Source: an uncultured Desulfobacteraceae bacterium
GTDB lineage: Bacteria; Desulfobacterota; Desulfobacteria; Desulfobacterales; UBA2174
Assembly (NCBI GenBank): GCA_937982505.1
Contig: CALJLV010000232.1
Span: forward strand, 1-33,077
DNA: 33,077 nucleotides
Direction of reading: 5' to 3'
The notes under the pieces are model-generated. The model was given only the letters and a program-made list of their open reading frames with translations, made no database searches and was not told where the DNA came from. Shown one piece after another: positions 15,116 through 23,256 of the stretch; position 1 is the first letter of the stretch, and each line of letters starts with the position of its first letter. The position numbers were made by a program, and so were the translations under genes.

Positions 15116-16246
15116 ATGTCCGATCCCTTCACCCCGTTTCGCCCCATCGCCCACGATCCACTGGCCTATGGCCGCCAGTGGCGGCAGCGCAGCGCCGGCC
15201 CGCTCATCGGGACCCTGTGCTCCTACGCCCCGGAAGAGATCATCGTGGCCGCCGGGGGCCTGCCTCTGCGGCTTCTGCCGTCAGGCGGCGACACCCAGGA
15301 AGCCGATGTCCATCTTCAGGCCTACAGCTGCTCGCTGATACGCGGTGTTCTGGCCGACCGGCGCGCCGGGCGCCTCGATCTGCTCGACGGGACCGTGTTT
15401 CCCCACACCTGCGATTCGATCCAGCGCCTCAGCGACGTCTGGCGCCTGCTTTCCGCCGACCGCTTCCACGCCGATCTGGTCTGGCCGGTGACGGTAAACC
15501 GGCCTGGGGCCGAAGCGTACGCGGTGGAGATCCTCAAGGCCTTCGCGGTCCGGCTGGGCGATGCCTTCGGCCGGCCGCTGGAGGAGGCCGCCTTAAGGGC
15601 CGCGGCGGCCCTCTACAACCGCATTCGCCAGGGATTGCGCCGGCTCTACGGGATGCTGCGTCAACAGCCGGGGCGGATTGCCGGGGAGGACCTGATCGCG
15701 GTGCTGCGGGCCAGCCAGGTCATGGACCGGCCGGCCCTGGCCGACGCCCTGGAGCGGCTCCTGGACGAGCTGGCGGCCGCGCCCCCGGCGGCCGCCGGTC
15801 CGGGCCGCAAGCGCCTGATGCTGGCCGGCGGGGTCTGCGACCTGCCGGATCTGCACCGGGTGATTGAAGCGGCCGGGGCCGCGGTGGTGGGCGACGACCT
15901 GTGCACCGGATGGCGTTACGCCGCCGGACGCATCCATCTGGACAGCGGCCTCGACATCTGGCAGGCTCTGGCCCGTTGCTATCTCCAGCGGGCCGTCTGT
16001 CCCGCCAAGCATGCCGGGATCACGGCTCGGGGTTATGCCCTGGTGGCCGCTGCCCGCGAGAACCGGGCCGACGGCGTGGTCCTGGTCTATCTGAAGTTCT
16101 GCGATCCTCACCTGTTCGATTATCCCTATCTCAAACAGTCTCTGGAAGCGGTCGGCGTGCCGGTCCTGATGGTCGAGCTGCAAGAGGCCCATGCCGCCGA
16201 GGGCCAGTTGCGCACCCGCCTGGAAGCTTTTGTGGAGATGCTGTAG
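15116..16246 (+). CDS. 2-hydroxyacyl-CoA dehydratase, HgdB/BcrC-like subunit
   Basis: A 376-residue member of the HgdB/BcrC/FldB family, the smaller cluster-bearing subunit of enzymes that dehydrate 2-hydroxyacyl-CoA through a ketyl radical. Candidate [4Fe-4S] ligands are Cys72 (Tyr-Ser-Cys-Ser), Cys99 (His-Thr-Cys-Asp) and Cys329 (Lys-Phe-Cys-Asp-Pro-His), the pattern expected for the family. Acidaminococcus HgdB is about 379 residues. It starts a three-gene operon with the larger subunit and the activator. The neighbouring gcdA points to 2-hydroxyglutaryl-CoA as substrate, but benzoyl-CoA reductase and other hydroxyacyl-CoA dehydratases share the fold, so no gene symbol is assigned. Confidence 0.87.
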   Translation: MSDPFTPFRPIAHDPLAYGRQWRQRSAGPLIGTLCSYAPEEIIVAAGGLPLRLLPSGGDTQEADVHLQAYSCSLIRGVLADRRAGRLDLLDGTVFPHTCDSIQRLSDVWRLLSADRFHADLVWPVTVNRPGAEAYAVEILKAFAVRLGDAFGRPLEEAALRAAAALYNRIRQGLRRLYGMLRQQPGRIAGEDLIAVLRASQVMDRPALADALERLLDELAAAPPAAAGPGRKRLMLAGGVCDLPDLHRVIEAAGAAVVGDDLCTGWRYAAGRIHLDSGLDIWQALARCYLQRAVCPAKHAGITARGYALVAAARENRADGVVLVYLKFCDPHLFDYPYLKQSLEAVGVPVLMVELQEAHAAEGQLRTRLEAFVEML

Positions 16247-16337
16247 TGGGGGGCGAGGTTCTAATGACCAATGACCGTTCCGGGTTGGGGGTTCCTGATT
16301 TCAGGTTCCGGGGGTACCGGAGAAAGAGGTGAACGTG

Positions 16338-17579
16338 ATGCAGCCGACAGCCGCCTCAGATCGGGAACAACGCAAGATCCAGTGCGTCCGGAAGATGAAA
16401 GAGATCATGACGCACTACTACATCGAGGCCAAGACTGCCGCCCAGAACAGCCGTCCGGTGGCCTGGATCACCAGCGGCGGACCGGTGGAGCCGCTTATCG
16501 CCATGGACGTGATTCCGGTCTATCCGGAAAACCACGGGGCCATGATCGGCGCCGCCAAGATGGGCCAGGACCTGTGCGAGAAGGCCGAGGCCATGGGCTA
16601 CAGCAGCGATTTGTGCTCCTATGCCAGGGCCGACATCGCCGCGGCCCCCATCGACGGGGGGCCCATCGGGGGGCTGCCCAGGCCGGACATGCTGGTCTGC
16701 TGCAACAACATCTGCGGCACGGTGCTCAAGTGGTACGAAATCCAGGCGCGGCGCTTCCAGGTGCCCCTCTTCATCCTGGACACGCCCATTTGCCACGGCG
16801 CTTTCTCGGAGGCGGTACGCCGCTATGTTCTGGGTCAGATCCAGGAGTACATCCGGTTTCTGGAGGCGGTCTGCGGACGCCCCATGGACATGGACCGCAT
16901 GGCGGCCGTGGGTCGGCTTTCGATCCAGGCCCAGCGCCTCTGGCAGGCCGTCCTGGATACGGCGGCCCACCGGCCCGCCCCCCTGAGCGCCTTCGACGCC
17001 TTTTTTCACCTGGCCCTGATCGTCACCCTGCGCGGCACCCAGACGGCGGTGGACTACTACGGCGAGCTGCTGGCCGAGATGCGCCAGCGCATCGCCGACG
17101 GGGTGGGGGCCGTGCCCCGGGAGCGCTACCGGCTGCTGTGGGATAATTTGCCCATCTGGTACCGCACCCGCTGGCTTTCCGAGCGATTCGCGGCCCACGG
17201 GGCCTGCCTGGTGGCCGACACCTACACCTCGGCCTGGTGCAGTTCCATGCCCCACCTGGATGAAAACGATTTCCTGCGGTCCATGGCCGACGGCTACACC
17301 CGTATCTACCTCAACCTGGGGATCGACCAGATGGCCGACACCGTGGTGCAGATGATCGACAAGTACCAGGCTGACGGACTGGTGATGCACTCCAACCGCT
17401 CATGCAAGCCCTACTCGCTGGGCCAGTACGATATCCAGCGGATCGTGTCCCGGCGGCGCGATCTGCCGACCCTGATGATCGAGGCCGACATGGTCGATCC
17501 ACGGGTCTTTGCCGAAGGGCAGATCGAAACGCGCATCGACGCTTTCATGGAGATGGTCAAGGAAAGAGGGGCCCCATGA
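16338..17579 (+). CDS. 2-hydroxyacyl-CoA dehydratase, HgdA/BcrB-like subunit
   Basis: The 413-residue partner subunit. It contains Tyr-Ser-Ser-Asp-Leu-Cys (Cys93), Leu-Val-Cys-Cys-Asn-Asn-Ile-Cys (Cys121, 122 and 126) followed by Lys-Trp-Tyr-Glu, and Ser-Asn-Arg-Ser-Cys-Lys-Pro (Cys356). All are close to Acidaminococcus HgdA, but the protein is about 60 residues shorter because an internal insert is absent, which makes it BcrB-like in size. ATG 16338 is favoured over GTG 16329 because GAGG lies 8 bases before it. A 91-base spacer follows the first subunit, and the stop overlaps the activator start in ATGA. Substrate is inferred from gcdA nearby. Confidence 0.87.
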   Translation: MQPTAASDREQRKIQCVRKMKEIMTHYYIEAKTAAQNSRPVAWITSGGPVEPLIAMDVIPVYPENHGAMIGAAKMGQDLCEKAEAMGYSSDLCSYARADIAAAPIDGGPIGGLPRPDMLVCCNNICGTVLKWYEIQARRFQVPLFILDTPICHGAFSEAVRRYVLGQIQEYIRFLEAVCGRPMDMDRMAAVGRLSIQAQRLWQAVLDTAAHRPAPLSAFDAFFHLALIVTLRGTQTAVDYYGELLAEMRQRIADGVGAVPRERYRLLWDNLPIWYRTRWLSERFAAHGACLVADTYTSAWCSSMPHLDENDFLRSMADGYTRIYLNLGIDQMADTVVQMIDKYQADGLVMHSNRSCKPYSLGQYDIQRIVSRRRDLPTLMIEADMVDPRVFAEGQIETRIDAFMEMVKERGAP

Positions 17580-18340
17580 TCACGGCAGGCATCGACGTGG
17601 GCTCCATCTCCACCAAGGGAGCCCTCGTGGACCGGGGGAAACTGGTGGCGGCCAAGGTGATCGCCACCGGCTACAATGCGCGCCGGGCGGCCGAGGAAGT
17701 TTTCGAAGCCCTGGTGTCGGGCGCCGGGCGGCACGCCTCGGACGTGACGCGTGTCGTGGCCACCGGATACGGGCGCAACAGCGTCGGTTTTGCCGATCGG
17801 ACGGTGACCGAGATCACCTGCCATGCGGCCGGAGCCCACTTCGCCGACCCGACGGTGCGCTGCGTCATCGACATCGGGGGGCAGGACAGCAAGGCCATCG
17901 CCATGGACGACCGGGGCCGGGTGCGGGATTTTGTGATGAACGACAAGTGCGCCGCCGGGACGGGACGCTTTCTGGAAGTGATGGCCCGGGCCCTGGAGGT
18001 GGATCTGGACGCCTTCGGGGCCATGGCCCTGGCCGCGGACCGGCCCGCGGCCATCAGCAGCCTGTGCACGGTTTTTGCCGAATCGGAGGTCATCAGTCTC
18101 ATCGCCCGGGGCGAGGCGCGGGCCAACATCATCGCCGGGATCCACGACGCCATCGCTTCCCGGGTGGCGGCCATGGCGCGCCGGGTGGGGGTGGACCCGC
18201 CGGTGATGATGACCGGGGGGGTGGCGCTCAATCCGGGGGTGGTGCGGTCCCTGGAACGGCAGTTGGGTCATGCGGTGCGCGTGACCGCTCAGGCCCAGGT
18301 CAACGGAGCCGTGGGAGCGGCGCTGCTGGCGGCGGGATAG
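17576..18340 (+). CDS. ATP-dependent activator of 2-hydroxyacyl-CoA dehydratase (HgdC-like)
   Basis: A 254-residue ASKHA-fold ATPase that injects a low-potential electron into the dehydratase at the cost of ATP. It opens Ala-Gly-Ile-Asp-Val-Gly-Ser-Ile-Ser-Thr-Lys, the phosphate-1 loop. Cys125 (Asn-Asp-Lys-Cys-Ala-Ala-Gly-Thr-Gly) and Cys164 (Ser-Leu-Cys-Thr-Val-Phe) match the two cysteines per monomer that hold the bridging [4Fe-4S] cluster in the homodimer. Asp-Ile-Gly-Gly-Gln-Asp-Ser-Lys is the phosphate-2 motif. The length equals HgdC (260). Benzoyl-CoA reductases of class I need two different ATPase subunits, and only one is present here, which favours the dehydratase role. Confidence 0.92.
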   Translation: MITAGIDVGSISTKGALVDRGKLVAAKVIATGYNARRAAEEVFEALVSGAGRHASDVTRVVATGYGRNSVGFADRTVTEITCHAAGAHFADPTVRCVIDIGGQDSKAIAMDDRGRVRDFVMNDKCAAGTGRFLEVMARALEVDLDAFGAMALAADRPAAISSLCTVFAESEVISLIARGEARANIIAGIHDAIASRVAAMARRVGVDPPVMMTGGVALNPGVVRSLERQLGHAVRVTAQAQVNGAVGAALLAAG

Positions 18341-18412
18341 CCGCACCGGCCGGCCCCTGGTCGCCATTGGCGGCAAAGGGGCGGCCGGACCTGAGGAGGC
18401 CTGGAGCGGGAC

Positions 18413-19276
18413 TCACAAGCGCAGGACTTCGAAGCGGTTGTCCATCAGATCGACGATCAGCAGCCGGCCGCGCAGAATGCTGCCGCTGTCCAGCAGGATC
18501 TTGAGGGCCTCGTTGGCCGCCAGACCGGCCAGGGTGAAGACGATCTGGGGCAGGGTGCCGAGACGCGTCTCGGCCCCGTGGCGGGGGGCGTCTTGCGCCG
18601 GGCCGTAGACGGCGCACAGCCCCAGGTCCTCGGAATCTTCGGGATGAACGACGGTCAGCTGGCCGCTGCTGCCACCCACGGCGGCCGATACCAGGGGGAT
18701 CCGGGTGCGCCGGGCCGCGGCTTCCAGAAGGAAGCGGTCTGGCAGATTGTCCAGACAGTCCATGGCCAGCTGGGCTCCGGCCAGCAGAGCGGCGGCGTTT
18801 TCGGCCGTCAGGCGATGCCTTTCCAGGCGCACCTGGACCGCCGGATTGACCAGAGCCAGACGGCGACCGGCGCTCAGGACCTTCGAATGCCCCAGGCTTT
18901 GGCCGGTGCACAGGATCTGACGGTTCAGGTTGGTTTCCTCGAAGCGGTCGCCGTCGACGAGGGTCATGGCGCCCACCCCCAGGCGGGCCAGAATCTCCAC
19001 CAGCGGGCCGCCCAGGCCGCCCAGCCCCACCACGGCCACCCGAGATGCCAGGAGGCGGGCCTGCTGGGCCGGATCGAGGGTGGATCCGTTGCGGGCGTAG
19101 CGCCGGGGATGAATGCCGATTGCCAGGGCCGCCAGCTCCACCTGGCGCACCGGGATGGCGCTGCGCCGGGCGATGGCCAGGGTCTGCCGGTGAGGCAGAC
19201 CCTGATAGGCGGTGCCGTCCGGCCGCCGGCAGCGCATGGCGGCTCGTCCGATGGCGGTTTCCAGGTCGGATTTCAT
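18413..19276 (-). CDS. ThiF/MoeB/HesA-family E1-like adenylyltransferase
   Basis: A 287-residue protein that should adenylate the C-terminal glycine of a MoaD/ThiS-like partner. The nucleotide loop Gly-Leu-Gly-Gly-Leu-Gly is at 84-89, followed by Val-Asp-Gly-Asp and the arginine finger motif Asn-Leu-Asn-Arg-Gln (Arg119), then Cys-Leu-Asp-Asn (173-177). About 60 residues precede the Rossmann core. Cys221 is a possible thioester or persulfide residue. The paired Cys-X2-Cys zinc ligands of MoeB are absent. ATG 19276 is chosen; a TTG at 19306 is possible. The gene for its likely partner lies immediately upstream on the same strand. Confidence 0.85.
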   Translation of the reverse strand: MKSDLETAIGRAAMRCRRPDGTAYQGLPHRQTLAIARRSAIPVRQVELAALAIGIHPRRYARNGSTLDPAQQARLLASRVAVVGLGGLGGPLVEILARLGVGAMTLVDGDRFEETNLNRQILCTGQSLGHSKVLSAGRRLALVNPAVQVRLERHRLTAENAAALLAGAQLAMDCLDNLPDRFLLEAAARRTRIPLVSAAVGGSSGQLTVVHPEDSEDLGLCAVYGPAQDAPRHGAETRLGTLPQIVFTLAGLAANEALKILLDSGSILRGRLLIVDLMDNRFEVLRL

Positions 19277-19310
19277 GTGGGTACGGCCTCGACGGCAACC
19301 GGTCAAAGGA

Positions 19311-19550
19311 TCAGCCGCCGCCCACCGGCGGAAACAGCCCCAGCCGGTCGCCGGCCTGAAGCGCGGTTTGGGCGTCGGCGCGGCGGCCGTTGACGAAGAT
19401 CAGTTTGATCTGGCCGGGCGCGATGGCCAGTTCCCGGAGCAGGTCCGCCACTGTTGTGCCCGGACGGATGGGATGGGCCGCGGCCCCTGGCGGCTCCAGG
19501 GGCTTGAGGCTGGCATAGCAGTGGATGTGAATGTGGGCGGTCGTTGCCAA
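19311..19550 (-). CDS. MoaD/ThiS-family sulfur-carrier protein
   Basis: A ubiquitin-fold protein of 79 residues if read from the TTG at 19550, or 105 from an ATG at 19628 that would add an unrelated-looking Arg/Pro-rich stretch. The order is beta strand Ile-His-Ile-His-Cys-Tyr-Ala, a Thr-Val-Ala-Asp-Leu-Leu helix, Ile-Phe-Val-Asn-Gly-Arg, Leu-Gln-Ala-Gly-Asp-Arg-Leu and the terminal Pro-Pro-Val-Gly-Gly-Gly. The Gly-Gly end is the site of thiocarboxylate formation. It is adjacent to the E1-like gene, with which it should form an operon. Roles in molybdo- or tungstopterin, thiamine or another sulfur-transfer route cannot be told apart from sequence. Confidence 0.82.
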   Translation of the reverse strand: MATTAHIHIHCYASLKPLEPPGAAAHPIRPGTTVADLLRELAIAPGQIKLIFVNGRRADAQTALQAGDRLGLFPPVGGG

Positions 19551-19698
19551 GGGATCGCTCGATGGATCGGGTTTCGGTCCGGCGGGTCGCGATACCGGGA
19601 AAACGGGGCATCGGGCCCGCCGCGCCATCGTTTGCCGACCAGTGTAAAAAGCGCACCGGCCAAAGTCAAGCGCCGGTCTTTGCCGCGGTGGGACGCCC

Positions 19699-20619
19699 AT
19701 GGCCCTGCTGGAAACCATCCTGCCGATTTTCGTGGTCATCGGCATCGGCCTGTTGGCCGGCCAGCGGGGGTACCTGCCGGCGGGCTTTCTCGGATCGGCC
19801 AACCGCCTGGTCTACCACCTGGCCATTCCGGCGATGATCTTTCGGGCCATCGCCGGCGGCAGTCTGCGCCACCAGTTCCATCTGCCGGTCCTGGCAGTGG
19901 CCCTGGGGGCGGTGGCGGCCGGCTTCGCGGTGGCCAGCGCTGTGGCGGGCCGGGTGGCGCCGGCGCCGGCGGCCCGGGCCAGCTTCCGCCAGTGCGCCTT
20001 TCACGGCAACCTGGGCTATATCGGATTGGCCGTGGTCTATTTCTACCTGGGCGACGAGGGGTTGGGTCGGGCCAGCATCCTGGCCGGCTTCATTATGATT
20101 CTGCAGAATCTGCTGGCGGTGGTGGCCTTGTCGGCCGGCCGGCGGGACGGCCTGGCCCAGCGGTGGCGCCAGGTGTTGGGCAATCCGGTGATTGTGGCCT
20201 CCATGCTGGGCATCGCCTGTTCCGCTCTGGGCCTGCGCCTGCCGACCATCGCCGACCGCAGCCTGGAGATCGTCGCCCGTATGGCTCTGCCGCTGGCCTT
20301 GCTGGTGATCGGGGCCACCTTGTCGCCCGCCCAGATCCGTGCCGCGCTGGTTCCGGCGCTGGTGGCCAGCGTCATCAAGCTCGGGGTGATGCCCGCCCTG
20401 GCCCTGGGGGTTTGTGTACTGGCGGCCATGCCGGCGGCCGGATACCTGCCGGCCCTGATTCTGCTGGCCTCCCCCACGGCCACCGTGGCCTATGTGATGG
20501 GCAGTGAGATGGGCGGAGATCCGGATCTGGCGGCGGCGGCGATTTCCCTCAGTACCCTGCTTTCCGGGCTGACCTTCATCGGCTGGCTGGCGCTGTCGCC
20601 TCCCGTCGCGGGAGGATGA
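19699..20619 (+). CDS. AEC (auxin efflux carrier) family transporter
   Basis: A 306-residue integral membrane protein, mostly hydrophobic with the two-halves layout of the AEC family (about ten helices). N-terminal Leu-Pro-Ile-Phe-Val-Val-Ile-Gly-Ile-Gly and Tyr-His-Leu-Ala-Ile-Pro-Ala-Met-Ile-Phe, the middle Phe-Arg-Gln-Cys-Ala-Phe-His-Gly-Asn-Leu-Gly-Tyr-Ile-Gly, and the C-terminal Ala-Ser-Pro-Thr-Ala-Thr-Val-Ala-Tyr are typical. The family exports or imports carboxylates such as malate or malonate; the substrate here is unknown. It is divergent from the MoaD-like gene. Confidence 0.85.
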   Translation: MALLETILPIFVVIGIGLLAGQRGYLPAGFLGSANRLVYHLAIPAMIFRAIAGGSLRHQFHLPVLAVALGAVAAGFAVASAVAGRVAPAPAARASFRQCAFHGNLGYIGLAVVYFYLGDEGLGRASILAGFIMILQNLLAVVALSAGRRDGLAQRWRQVLGNPVIVASMLGIACSALGLRLPTIADRSLEIVARMALPLALLVIGATLSPAQIRAALVPALVASVIKLGVMPALALGVCVLAAMPAAGYLPALILLASPTATVAYVMGSEMGGDPDLAAAAISLSTLLSGLTFIGWLALSPPVAGG

Positions 20620-20696
20620 CGAGGACCCTGCGGCCTGCCGGCGCTGTGCGGGCGGGCCAGCCCCATGGCCGCATGGCCAATGAAAGGCATCGAGCG

Positions 20697-21719
20697 ATGA
20701 CGTCACTTGCGGATCCGATCCTGGTTACCGGGGCGGCCGGTTTCATCGGCTATCATCTGTGCGAACGGCTGCTTGACGGCGGGCGGCGCGTCACCGGGGT
20801 CGACAATCTCAACGACTATTACGATGTGGGCCTCAAACAGGCGCGTCTGGAGCGGCTTCGGCGCCGCGCGCGATTCACTTTCCGGCGCCTGGACATGGCC
20901 GACCGGCCCGCGGTGGCCGCCCTCTTCGAGGCCGGCGGCTTTGCGGCGGTGGTCCATCTGGCGGCCCAGGCGGGGGTGCGTTATTCCCTGGAAAACCCCC
21001 ATGCCTACGTGGATGCCAACCTGGTGGCCTTTGTCAACCTGCTCGAAGGGTGCCGGCACCAGGGGGTCCGGCACCTGGTCTTCGCTTCTTCCAGTTCGGT
21101 CTACGGGGCCAACACCCGCATGCCCTTCGCCGTCGGCGACAACGTGGACCATCCGGTTTCCCTGTATGCCGCTACCAAGAAGGCCAACGAGCTCATGGCC
21201 CATGCCTACAGCCATCTGTACCGGCTGCCGTGCACCGGGCTGCGGTTTTTCACCGTCTACGGGCCCTGGGGCCGGCCGGACATGGCCCTGTTCCTTTTTA
21301 CGCGGGCCATTCTGGCCGGAGAGCCGATCCGGGTCTTCAACCATGGTCGGATGCGGCGCGATTTCACCTACATCGACGACATCGTCGAAGGGGTGGTACG
21401 GGTTCTGGACCGGATTCCGGCGGGCGATGAGCGCTGGCGCGGCGATGCTCCGGATCCGGGGCGCAGCGCCGCCCCCTACCGGCTCTACAATATCGGTCAC
21501 AACCAGCCGGTGACCCTGCTGGATTTCATCGCCGAGATCGAGAGGGCGCTGGGGCGGGCGGCGGTCAAGGAGATGCTGCCCATGCAGCCCGGGGATGTGC
21601 CGGCCACCTATGCCGACATCACGGACCTGACCCTGGATACGGGATTTCGCCCCACCACCCCCCTCGGCGAGGGGATCCGGCGCTTTGTAGCCTGGTATCG
21701 GGCCTACTACGGGGTCTAG
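20697..21719 (+). CDS. UDP-glucuronate 4-epimerase-like SDR enzyme
   Basis: A 340-residue extended short-chain dehydrogenase. NAD-binding Gly-Ala-Ala-Gly-Phe-Ile-Gly is at 12-18; the Asp-Asn-Leu-Asn-Asp-Tyr-Tyr-Asp segment is a hallmark of UDP-glucuronate epimerases. Catalytic residues are in Ser-Ser-Ser-Ser-Val-Tyr-Gly and Tyr157-X3-Lys161. The C-terminal Arg-Arg-Asp-Phe-Thr-Tyr-Ile-Asp-Asp is also conserved. It should interconvert UDP-glucuronate and UDP-galacturonate. ATG 20697 is chosen over 20616 because it precedes the NAD motif by the usual distance. The next gene makes its substrate. Confidence 0.88.
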   Translation: MTSLADPILVTGAAGFIGYHLCERLLDGGRRVTGVDNLNDYYDVGLKQARLERLRRRARFTFRRLDMADRPAVAALFEAGGFAAVVHLAAQAGVRYSLENPHAYVDANLVAFVNLLEGCRHQGVRHLVFASSSSVYGANTRMPFAVGDNVDHPVSLYAATKKANELMAHAYSHLYRLPCTGLRFFTVYGPWGRPDMALFLFTRAILAGEPIRVFNHGRMRRDFTYIDDIVEGVVRVLDRIPAGDERWRGDAPDPGRSAAPYRLYNIGHNQPVTLLDFIAEIERALGRAAVKEMLPMQPGDVPATYADITDLTLDTGFRPTTPLGEGIRRFVAWYRAYYGV

Positions 21720-21812
21720 ACGGGCAGTGGCGGCCTGAGAGAAGCGACGCCTCAGACGGGTCGGACCGGCTTTGGAGGATCCTGGCGGCACACGACTTGA
21801 GCGGGAGGTTTC

Positions 21813-23108
21813 ATGCAACTGACCATCGTGGGCACCGGCTATGTGGGTCTGGTGAGCGGTACCGGTTTTGCCAACCTCGGCCACCAGGTGACCTGCCTGG
21901 ATATCGATGCCGACAAGATCCGGTGTCTACAAGCCGGAAAACTGATGATTTACGAGCCGGGGCTGGGGGAGCTGTTCACCCGCAACCTGGGCAGCGGGCG
22001 CCTCGCCTTTACCACCGACACCCGGTCTGCGGTGCAAGGTGCGGAGATCATTTTTCTGTGCGTGGGCACCCCCGCCGATGCGCGCCAGGCGGCCGATCTG
22101 TCCGCCGTGAGGGCCGTGGCCGCCGATATCGGCCGCTTCATGGAGGACTACACCATCGTGGTGAACAAGAGCACCGTGCCGGTGGGTACGGCCGAGATGG
22201 TGCGCGCCACCATTGCCGCGCACCAGGCCCGTCCCGTCCCCTTCGACGTGGTGGCCAACCCGGAATTCCTGCGCGAAGGGGTGGCGGTCAAGGACTTCGA
22301 GAATCCCGAGCGGATCATCATCGGCACGGACAGCCCGCGCGCCCGGGCCATCATGGAGCGGCTCTACCGGTCCCTGGCGCGGACCAACCGGCCCATCATG
22401 GTCACCGGGATTGCCAGCGCCGAGATCATCAAGTACGCCGCCAACGCCATGCTGGCCACGCGCATCAGCTTCATGAACCAGTTGGCCCATCTGTGCGAAA
22501 AGACCGGCGCCGACATCAAGGCCGTGGCCCGGGGGCTGGGGCTCGACAGCCGCATCGGGCCACGGTTTCTGCAGGCCGGGATCGGTTATGGGGGAAGCTG
22601 TTTCCCCAAGGATGTCAAAGCCCTGATCGCCACCTTGAAGGCCCATGGCTGCACGGCGGACCTTTTCGAGGCGGTTGACCGGATCAACGAGGCCCAAAAA
22701 GGGATCGTGGTGGACCGCCTGGCGGCCTGCATCCCCCTTGCCGGCGCCGTGGTGGCCCTTTGGGGATTGTCCTTCAAGCCGAAAACCGACGACATCCGCG
22801 AGTCTCCGGCCCTGCACGTCATCATGCGGCTCCAGGCGGCCGGGGCCCGGGTTCAGGCCTACGACCCGGTGGCCATGCCCAATGCGCGCCAGGTGATGGA
22901 GGGGGTCGCTTTTTTCAACGACCCCTACGAGGCGATCCGCGACTGCGATGCGCTCATGGTGGTCACCGAATGGGACGAGTTCCGCAATGTGGACATGCGG
23001 GCCGTCAAGGTCCTGCTGCGTCGGCCGGTCATCATAGACGGGCGTAACATCTATGACCCCGATGAGTTGCGGGCCATGGGACTGACGTATATCGGCATCG
23101 GGCGGTGA
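21813..23108 (+). CDS. UDP-glucose 6-dehydrogenase
   Basis: A 431-residue enzyme that oxidises UDP-glucose twice to UDP-glucuronate. The N-terminus Thr-Ile-Val-Gly-Thr-Gly-Tyr-Val-Gly-Leu is the NAD-binding turn. The central Pro-Glu-Phe-Leu-Arg-Glu-Gly motif and catalytic Cys263 (Gly-Tyr-Gly-Gly-Ser-Cys-Phe-Pro-Lys-Asp) are intact, as are Leu-Ser-Phe-Lys-Pro-Lys-Thr-Asp-Asp-Ile-Arg and the C-terminal Asp-Gly-Arg-Asn. It follows the epimerase after 93 bases on the same strand. No glycosyltransferases are adjacent, so the sugars probably feed a polysaccharide locus elsewhere. It is Ugd-type, but the symbol in this organism is uncertain. Confidence 0.94.
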   Translation: MQLTIVGTGYVGLVSGTGFANLGHQVTCLDIDADKIRCLQAGKLMIYEPGLGELFTRNLGSGRLAFTTDTRSAVQGAEIIFLCVGTPADARQAADLSAVRAVAADIGRFMEDYTIVVNKSTVPVGTAEMVRATIAAHQARPVPFDVVANPEFLREGVAVKDFENPERIIIGTDSPRARAIMERLYRSLARTNRPIMVTGIASAEIIKYAANAMLATRISFMNQLAHLCEKTGADIKAVARGLGLDSRIGPRFLQAGIGYGGSCFPKDVKALIATLKAHGCTADLFEAVDRINEAQKGIVVDRLAACIPLAGAVVALWGLSFKPKTDDIRESPALHVIMRLQAAGARVQAYDPVAMPNARQVMEGVAFFNDPYEAIRDCDALMVVTEWDEFRNVDMRAVKVLLRRPVIIDGRNIYDPDELRAMGLTYIGIGR

Positions 23109-23256
23109 CCGTTGTCCGCCATGGGGTATCCCGGCGGTCCGACCCTGTTTTCTCGCCGGACGACCGTTGCCGGCCTCCGGCCGGAACGGCGGCAGGGGAT
23201 TGCGCCCCGTGCCTCCGCTTGTCTGACCTCACCACCAGAAGGGTTCGGTGCATTCG

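Noticed and set aside
14239..15867. 542-residue plus-strand open frame
   Set aside because: It overlaps gcdA antisense and the dehydratase subunit in another frame; composition is Arg/Pro/Gly-rich with no domains.
15116..18340. Class I benzoyl-CoA reductase
   Set aside because: Only one ATPase subunit is encoded and the second-subunit ATPase is missing; gcdA nearby favours a dehydratase.
18341..18412. Terminator between activator and ThiF-like genes
   Set aside because: A GC-rich imperfect stem is present, but no T-run follows on either strand.
18300..19298. 332-residue minus-strand frame
   Set aside because: It shadows the ThiF-like gene in another frame, which has clear motifs.
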